This document shows positions 7,253 through 11,553 of a stretch of DNA of 11,553 nucleotides, in pieces. Location: contig JABDIZ010000084.1 in the NCBI GenBank assembly GCA_013003465.1, forward strand, positions 1 through 11,553, given 5' to 3'. The stretch comes from Rhodothermaceae bacterium (lineage in GTDB: Bacteria > Bacteroidota > Rhodothermia > Rhodothermales > Rubricoccaceae). The notes below the pieces were generated by a model. That model searched no databases and was not told the origin of the DNA. It saw nothing but the letters and a program-made list of their open reading frames with translations. Position 1 is the first letter of the stretch, and every line of letters starts with the position of its first letter. The position numbers and the translations under genes were made by a program.

Positions 7253-8517
7253 GGATCGGACACTACGCACCGCACATCTGGGCACGCGGCGGCATCGCCA
7301 GCTACATCCGCCGCCTAGCCCAGGCCCAGACCGCCGCCGGTCACACCGTCTGCACGCTCGGTATGGATGTTCTGGAGCACCCTGTCGGTGTGTGCCACCT
7401 CGTCGTCCGCGACGAGGCGGCCCTGTTCGAGCAGGCCCGCCGGATCGGACTCGACGTTCTGCACCTCCACAAGGCCGTCGGCACGCTTCCGGCCTACCCT
7501 CTGCCGACCCTCCGCACGATGCACGGCCACCAGGGCTCCTGCCCGAGCGCCACACGCTACCTCGCTCGTTCGCAGCGCCCGTGCGACCGCGCCTACAGCG
7601 TGGGGGGGTGCCTGCTGGGGCATGCCGTAGACCGCTGCGGGAGCCGCCGACCCCGGAACGTGAAGGCCGCCTTCGAGAGCATCCGGCGCGAGCGCGCCCT
7701 GGCCTCGCAGATGCACACCGTCACCGTCAGCCGGTTTCTCAAGGAGCAGATGGTGCGAGCGGGGTGCCCCGCGGAGCGTCTGCACGTGCTCCCGTCGCCC
7801 GCACCCGAGTCGCCCCCGTACCGCCCACCGCCCCGGCACGGTGTGCCACATTTCGTGTTCCTCGGCCGCTTGGTGCGCCAGAAAGGACTCGGCTGGCTCC
7901 TGCACGCCCAGGCCGCCGTTCCCGACCCTATGCACCTCGACGTGGCAGGAGATGGGCCGGAGCGCGGGGCCCTAGAGGCGTTGGCCTGCTCCCTGGGACT
8001 GGAGGACCGCGTGACGTTCCACGGGTGGGTCGAGGCGGCCGAGGCGTGGCGGTTGATGCAGGCTGCGCGTGCCGTCGTCGTCCCCTCGGTGTGGCACGAG
8101 CCAGCGGGCCTTGTCACCCTCGAAGCAGCCGCGTGCGGCCGCGCCGTCGTCGCCAGCCGCGTCGGTGGCATCCCGGAGTATGCCTACCCGGACGCGGCCC
8201 TGCTCGTCGACCCGCACGATGTCGCGGGCCTCGTGGCCGCGCTCACCCACCTGGCCTCCAGTCGCGACCTCGCCGAGCACCTCGGGCAGGCCGGACTCGC
8301 TCGGGCGCGCGAGACGTTCGCACTACCCCCCTTCGTCGAGGCGCTCGACGCGCTCTACTGCCTCGCGATCAGCGACGCGTCTACCCCGGACGGTGGGGGG
8401 AGCGCATGGGCTGCCGTGCCGAGTCGCCGCGCCAGCTACGGGGCTTCCGCTCGCCGACGCAGGGCCGTACCGCGCGGTGCCATGAACGAACCCAAAGACC
8501 TCCGGACGAAGACCTGA
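7249..8517 (+). CDS. Glycosyltransferase, GT-B fold (family 4), Cys-containing subtype
   Basis: A 422-residue glycosyltransferase. The start at 7249 is chosen because it overlaps the previous stop (ATGA) and gives the typical opening MRIGHYAPHIWARGGIASYI; an in-frame GTG 12 nt earlier is rejected. Motifs: GG at 14-15 in the acceptor loop; MHGHQGSCP (91-99) followed by cysteines at 112, 121 and 130, a pattern found in a subset of family 4 enzymes; VFLGRLVRQKG (203-213) with R207 and K212; VAGDGP (232-237); the EX7E pair E284/E292; and VGGIPE (305-310). The family-like part ends near residue 375. The last 45 or so residues are a Ser/Arg/Ala-rich, probably disordered tail. It likely adds one sugar of the repeat unit or chain at the cytoplasmic face. 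The donor sugar cannot be assigned. Confidence 0.9.
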   Translation: MRIGHYAPHIWARGGIASYIRRLAQAQTAAGHTVCTLGMDVLEHPVGVCHLVVRDEAALFEQARRIGLDVLHLHKAVGTLPAYPLPTLRTMHGHQGSCPSATRYLARSQRPCDRAYSVGGCLLGHAVDRCGSRRPRNVKAAFESIRRERALASQMHTVTVSRFLKEQMVRAGCPAERLHVLPSPAPESPPYRPPPRHGVPHFVFLGRLVRQKGLGWLLHAQAAVPDPMHLDVAGDGPERGALEALACSLGLEDRVTFHGWVEAAEAWRLMQAARAVVVPSVWHEPAGLVTLEAAACGRAVVASRVGGIPEYAYPDAALLVDPHDVAGLVAALTHLASSRDLAEHLGQAGLARARETFALPPFVEALDALYCLAISDASTPDGGGSAWAAVPSRRASYGASARRRRAVPRGAMNEPKDLRTKT

Positions 8518-8521
8518 CGCT

Positions 8522-9448
8522 ATGAACGTGCAGATCACTCTCGTGATCGGATGCCCGCGCTCTGGGACGACGTTCCTGATGCGTGCGCTCAACGCTTTGC
8601 CCCACACGGACTGCGTGACGGGGCTGCTACTCCCCGTAGCAGTCCCCCACGTCGTCCAGCAGGGCCTCAGCCCGGCCGTCTACGACGCGCTCGCCGTTGG
8701 ATTCGAGCGCTCCATCGACGCCTATCTCCACTCGGGCCGATTCCACGCGCGCCGGACCGCCCTGGCAAAGTGGGCGGCGGCTCCCTCCGGCCTCGGCGAC
8801 CTCGCGCGGGCGCTGCGCGGGCGCCGCCGTGTCGAGCGCTTCGTCTTCAAAGAGCCGTTCCTGAGCCTGGCACCGGAGTTCGCCCTCGACGCGCTCCCCG
8901 ACGCCCGCGTCATCCACCTCTACCGCGACGGCCGCGACTGTGCAGGCTCGCTCGTACGGACCTACGACGTCCTCACCGACGAGCAGTTGAGCCACCTGCG
9001 CGGCTCCGAGATGCGCCTGGGGCGGCGACACGACCACCGCTACGTCCCGTGGTGGGTCGAGGAGGGGCACGACGAGGCCTTCCTCGCCTCCACGCCCTAT
9101 GTCCGGGCCATCTGGATGTGGAAGGCGATGGCGTACCGGTGCCACAGCGCGTTCTCCCGACCTGACGTCGCTGCCAGTGGACGCGTCCTGCACCTCCGCT
9201 ACGAGGACCTCATGCGCGGCCCGGGGGTGCACGGGCAGCGGGTGTGCGAGCACCTCGGGCGTACGCCCTCGCGCGCTTTCCTCCGGGTGCTCCGGGAGGC
9301 TCATCCCCGGTCCATCGGGACGTACAGGCAGCGGACCCCGGCCGAGATCGCGGCGGCGGAACGTGTCGCTGGAGAAGCGCTCCGCCGCTACGGCTACGCT
9401 CTCGCTTCCCCCATCCCTCTACGGCCCACCCGGGTCCCGGCGCTATGA
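8522..9448 (+). CDS. Sulfotransferase D (Sulfotransferase_3-like)
   Basis: A 308-residue predicted PAPS-dependent sulfotransferase, distinct from the others in the cluster. The sulfate-binding loop is GCPRSGTTFLMRAL (10-23), close in form to the PRSGTT loop of tyrosylprotein and some glycan sulfotransferases. The 3'-phosphate motif is LYRDGRDCAGSLVRTYD (133-149), with RDGRD in place of RDPRD. LRYEDLMRGP (225-234) completes the set. A Trp/His-rich insertion between the last two motifs (about 168-200, with PWWVEEGH) has no counterpart in the neighbouring sulfotransferases and may form acceptor contacts. The ATG at 8522 is 4 nt after the previous stop, with no Shine-Dalgarno. The stop overlaps the next start (ATGA at 9445). 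A glycan acceptor is inferred from context; a protein tyrosine acceptor is an alternative that the sequence alone does not exclude. Confidence 0.85.
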   Translation: MNVQITLVIGCPRSGTTFLMRALNALPHTDCVTGLLLPVAVPHVVQQGLSPAVYDALAVGFERSIDAYLHSGRFHARRTALAKWAAAPSGLGDLARALRGRRRVERFVFKEPFLSLAPEFALDALPDARVIHLYRDGRDCAGSLVRTYDVLTDEQLSHLRGSEMRLGRRHDHRYVPWWVEEGHDEAFLASTPYVRAIWMWKAMAYRCHSAFSRPDVAASGRVLHLRYEDLMRGPGVHGQRVCEHLGRTPSRAFLRVLREAHPRSIGTYRQRTPAEIAAAERVAGEALRRYGYALASPIPLRPTRVPAL

Positions 9449-10182
9449 TCGTCGTCTCCGCCAGCATGAAGAAGGCCGGCAGCGGCTGGTACTTCAACTT
9501 GACGAACGACCTGCTCGTCCGGGCCGGCCACGCCAATGTCCGAGCGCTCCGTGAGCGGTATCGGCTCCACCGCGCGCTCCGGGGCGGCAACTGCCAGGTG
9601 AACGCGAGCAGCCCGTACCACACGGCTCGCGTGTTCCTCCCGCTTATCCTCGGCCACACCTTCGCGGTGAAAACGCACGGACGCCCCTCGCGGAGCGTCC
9701 GCGCCCTGATGGCGATGGGCGCGATGAAAGCGACGTACATCTACCGTGATCCCCGTGACGTCGTCCTCTCGATCCTAGACCACGGACAGCGCCTGCGCGA
9801 GGACGGCAACCTCGCGAATGCCGCCTCGGGTCTGGAGACAGTCGGGGAGGCGGTGCGCTACGTCGGCGACCTTCTCGACATCTGGGAGGCGTGGCGGCAG
9901 TGCCCCGGCGTGCTGACGACGCGCTACGAGGACCTCGTGGCCGACCCCCAGCGCGAACTGGCGCGGCTCGCTGCTTTTCTCGGGCTCGACGTGGGGGCGG
10001 AGGCCCTCGCCGAGGTCGTGGATCGCTATGCACCCGGGGCTCGGTCTGCCACGGATCGCTGCAACCTCCACTTCAACCGGGGTCTCGTACGTCGATTTGA
10101 CGGGGCCATGAGCCCACGAGAGCATGTTCTGTGCCGACGCCACTTCGGCCCCTACCTCGCCCGAATGGGCTACGCCGCCTGA
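9445..10182 (+). CDS. Sulfotransferase A', paralogue of the gene at 2400-3143
   Basis: A 245-residue protein with the same architecture and almost the same length as sulfotransferase A. Shared marks: MIVxSAxMxKAGSxWY at the start with K10 conserved, LTNDLL (19-24), GHTxxVKTH (70-78), YRDPRDVVxSILDH (100-113), and FxPYLxRMGYA at the end. The motifs fall at identical positions in both through residue 113, so the pair descends from a duplication. Here the RYEDLVADP motif (160-168) is canonical. The start at 9445 overlaps the previous stop (ATGA); the reading frame is open upstream to 9244 but that region is the end of sulfotransferase D. It lies 21 nt before the next glycosyltransferase. Presumed function: PAPS-dependent sulfation of the glycan, perhaps at a different position or sugar than sulfotransferase A. 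Confidence 0.85.
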   Translation: MIVVSASMKKAGSGWYFNLTNDLLVRAGHANVRALRERYRLHRALRGGNCQVNASSPYHTARVFLPLILGHTFAVKTHGRPSRSVRALMAMGAMKATYIYRDPRDVVLSILDHGQRLREDGNLANAASGLETVGEAVRYVGDLLDIWEAWRQCPGVLTTRYEDLVADPQRELARLAAFLGLDVGAEALAEVVDRYAPGARSATDRCNLHFNRGLVRRFDGAMSPREHVLCRRHFGPYLARMGYAA

Positions 10183-10203
10183 CCGCTAGATCCTGCTTCT
10201 CCT

Positions 10204-11436
10204 ATGCGTATCGACCTCGCCTTCCCCGCTCTCCCGCCGGCTCTCAACGGCATCGGTGACTACACGGCACTTCTCGCGGCCGAGTTGGCTACTCGCCACG
10301 TAGTCCGCGTCCTCACGGCGCAAGCGGATGCCGCCCCGATCCACGGGGTGGAGGTCGTTGAGGTCGGAATTCCGGGTGTGACCTCGGGGGCGACGCCGGG
10401 GGCGATGCGGGCGGGTCCACTCCTCGGGGCCGTAGCGGCGGCCCCACCGGACTGGCTCATCGTACAGTACAACCCCTTCAGCTATGGGCGGTGGGGGCTG
10501 AACCTCCGCCTGCCCTGGGCCTTGCAGGGCTTCCGCGCCAGCCACCCACGCTCCCGTCTTGCGGTCATGGTGCACGAACCGTTCGTGCCGGTCGATGGCT
10601 GGAAGAATGCGGCGATGACGACGTGGCAACGCGCGCAGCTCGCCGCGCTTGTTCGTGCCGCCGACCTGGTGTTCGTCTCGACCGAGCAGTGGGCGCAGCA
10701 CTTCGCCCGCTGGTTCCCGGCGACGCCGGTCCACGCCCTCCCTGTTGGCTCGAACATTCCCGAGGTACCGGGACCGCCGGACGCTACGATGCGCCGCCGC
10801 ATCGGGATCGGGGAGCACGAGGTGGTCCTTGGACTCTTCGGAAGCGCGCACCCTTCACGCCTGCTGGCCTTTATCCGAACTGCTGCCGAGACCGTCGCCG
10901 AGAGCGGTCATGCGGTGCGGGTGCTCTACGTCGGGCCGCACGGGGTGCCGGTGCGCGAGGCGCTCGCACCGATCCCCATCCTTGACGCCGGGCCGCTCCC
11001 GGCAGCGTCCGTCTCGCACCACTTCCGCGCGATGGATCTCTATCTCGCCCCCTTCCGCAAGGGCGTCTCTGAACGGCGGGGCTCGTTTATGGCTGGTCTC
11101 CAGCACGGGATCGCCACGGTGAGCACCCAGGGCAAGCACACCGGCCCCGCTCTCCGCTGCCAAGACGGGAAGGCGTTTCTGCTCGCCCCGGACCGAGATG
11201 CCACCTGCTTCGCGCAGCACGCCCTAGCCCTCGTCGCCGATCCTGCGCGGCGGGCGGCGATTGGACACGCAGGGCGGGTCTATTTCGAGCATGCCTTTTC
11301 GTGGGCGCGCATCGCAGCCGACCTGGAGAGCAAGCTCTCGGACGGGAGCAGGGGGGTGCCTGTGAGCTCGCCAGCTGTACGCGCCACAGGCCTCCTTGCT
11401 TCCCGCCCCCTTCGACCCCGGCCTACCCGAGTCTGA
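10204..11436 (+). CDS. Glycosyltransferase, GT-B fold (family 4-like)
   Basis: A 410-residue probable glycosyltransferase. It opens with FPALPPALNGIGDYTALLA (7-25), the glycine-containing acceptor loop common in wall and capsule glycosyltransferases. VMVHEPFVP (121-129) and VFVSTEQWAQHF (156-167) are typical of the N-terminal Rossmann domain, and ALPVGSNIP (178-186) marks the domain linker. The donor domain has LGLFGSAHP (209-217) and LAPFRKGVSERRGSFMAGL (281-299), a form in which the usual EGFG-type motif is replaced by GVSERRGS, as in a recognisable subgroup. The EX7E motif is therefore not classical. The last 30 or so residues are Pro/Arg-rich and unlike the fold. The ATG at 10204 follows the previous stop by 21 nt. 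Donor and acceptor are unknown; context suggests a sugar of the sulfated polysaccharide. Confidence 0.85.
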   Translation: MRIDLAFPALPPALNGIGDYTALLAAELATRHVVRVLTAQADAAPIHGVEVVEVGIPGVTSGATPGAMRAGPLLGAVAAAPPDWLIVQYNPFSYGRWGLNLRLPWALQGFRASHPRSRLAVMVHEPFVPVDGWKNAAMTTWQRAQLAALVRAADLVFVSTEQWAQHFARWFPATPVHALPVGSNIPEVPGPPDATMRRRIGIGEHEVVLGLFGSAHPSRLLAFIRTAAETVAESGHAVRVLYVGPHGVPVREALAPIPILDAGPLPAASVSHHFRAMDLYLAPFRKGVSERRGSFMAGLQHGIATVSTQGKHTGPALRCQDGKAFLLAPDRDATCFAQHALALVADPARRAAIGHAGRVYFEHAFSWARIAADLESKLSDGSRGVPVSSPAVRATGLLASRPLRPRPTRV

Positions 11437-11468
11437 ATCCATTCCATCCGGAGTTGAATCCATTCCAT
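11434..11468 (+). repeat. 14-bp direct repeat bridging the stop and the next start
   Basis: The sequence tgaatccattccat occurs at 11434-11447 and again at 11455-11468, a period of 21 bp with a 7-bp spacer. The first copy contains the stop codon of the upstream glycosyltransferase; the second ends in the first two bases of the ATG at 11467. It looks like a short tandem duplication of the junction, or a paired binding site, and fills nearly all of the 30-nt gap between the genes. Confidence 0.75.
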
Positions 11469-11553
11469 GACAACGCATCCGCTCAGCCGTGCTACGACGC
11501 GCCCCCTGCTCCTCGCGGGCGGGGTGCTCGCCCTGTGCGCTGCCGGTCTAGTC
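11467..11553 (+). CDS. Start of an unidentified membrane or secreted protein, 3' truncated by window edge
   Basis: An open frame from ATG at 11467 to the end of the window, 29 codons. The peptide begins MTTHPLSRATTR, with two arginines (R8, R12), then a hydrophobic run from about residue 14 (LLLAGGVLALCAAGLV). This is the form of a signal peptide or first transmembrane helix. The start lies 30 nt after the preceding glycosyltransferase, in the same direction, so it probably continues the polysaccharide operon. A polymerase/ligase, another membrane enzyme, or an exported protein would all fit; the family cannot be identified from this fragment. The only purine-rich stretch upstream (ggag, 11451 region) is about 14 nt from the ATG, too far for a normal Shine-Dalgarno. 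Confidence 0.6.
   Translation, partial: MTTHPLSRATTRPLLLAGGVLALCAAGLV

Noticed and set aside
7392..8525. 377-codon + strand frame overlapping the glycosyltransferase at 7249
   Set aside because: The translation is Arg/Pro/Ala-rich with no motif, whereas the other frame carries a full set of GT-B motifs.
1..11553. CRISPR arrays, tRNA or rRNA genes, insertion sequences, PAPS-synthesis genes
   Set aside because: No regularly spaced repeats, no tRNA-like or rRNA sequence, no transposase, and no APS kinase or sulfurylase motifs were seen. The window is almost entirely occupied by the polysaccharide genes.

Overview
The window is a gene-dense, high-GC stretch of a bacterial chromosome. Every supported gene lies on the + strand. 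It reads as part of one long locus for making and exporting a surface polysaccharide, and it is unusually rich in sulfotransferases. No gene start has a convincing Shine-Dalgarno sequence. Together with the high GC and the gene types, this suggests a Bacteroidota-like lineage with GC-rich DNA, such as the Rhodothermota (Rhodothermus/Salinibacter/Rubricoccus relatives). That placement is an inference, not proven.

Layout: (1) 1-497 is the C-terminal part of a bacterial tyrosine kinase (Wzc/CpsD type), the usual regulator of polysaccharide chain length and export. (2) A 61-nt gap holding a GC-rich hairpin is followed by a 604-residue ABC half-transporter (559-2373) with fused membrane and ATPase domains, a plausible flippase or exporter. 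(3) A tightly packed series then runs from 2400 to 11436: sulfotransferase A (2400-3143), tandem paralogous sulfotransferases B1 and B2 (3140-4132, 4137-5171), a GT-B glycosyltransferase (5184-6314), sulfotransferase C (6317-7252), a second glycosyltransferase (7249-8517), sulfotransferase D (8522-9448), sulfotransferase A' (9445-10182, paralogue of A) and a third glycosyltransferase (10204-11436). (4) After a 14-bp direct repeat, a new gene begins at 11467 and is cut by the window edge.

Gaps between genes from 2374 to 11466 are 30 nt or less. Three junctions are ATGA overlaps, so the series is probably one transcript with coupled translation. The simplest model is that the glycosyltransferases build a repeat unit or chain, up to six PAPS-dependent sulfotransferases of at least four sequence types decorate it at different positions, the ABC protein moves lipid-linked or polymeric product across the inner membrane, and the tyrosine kinase governs assembly. 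The substrate, sugar composition and sulfation sites cannot be read from the sequence. No PAPS-synthesis gene, polymerase, Wzx flippase, tRNA, rRNA, CRISPR or insertion sequence is visible in the window.
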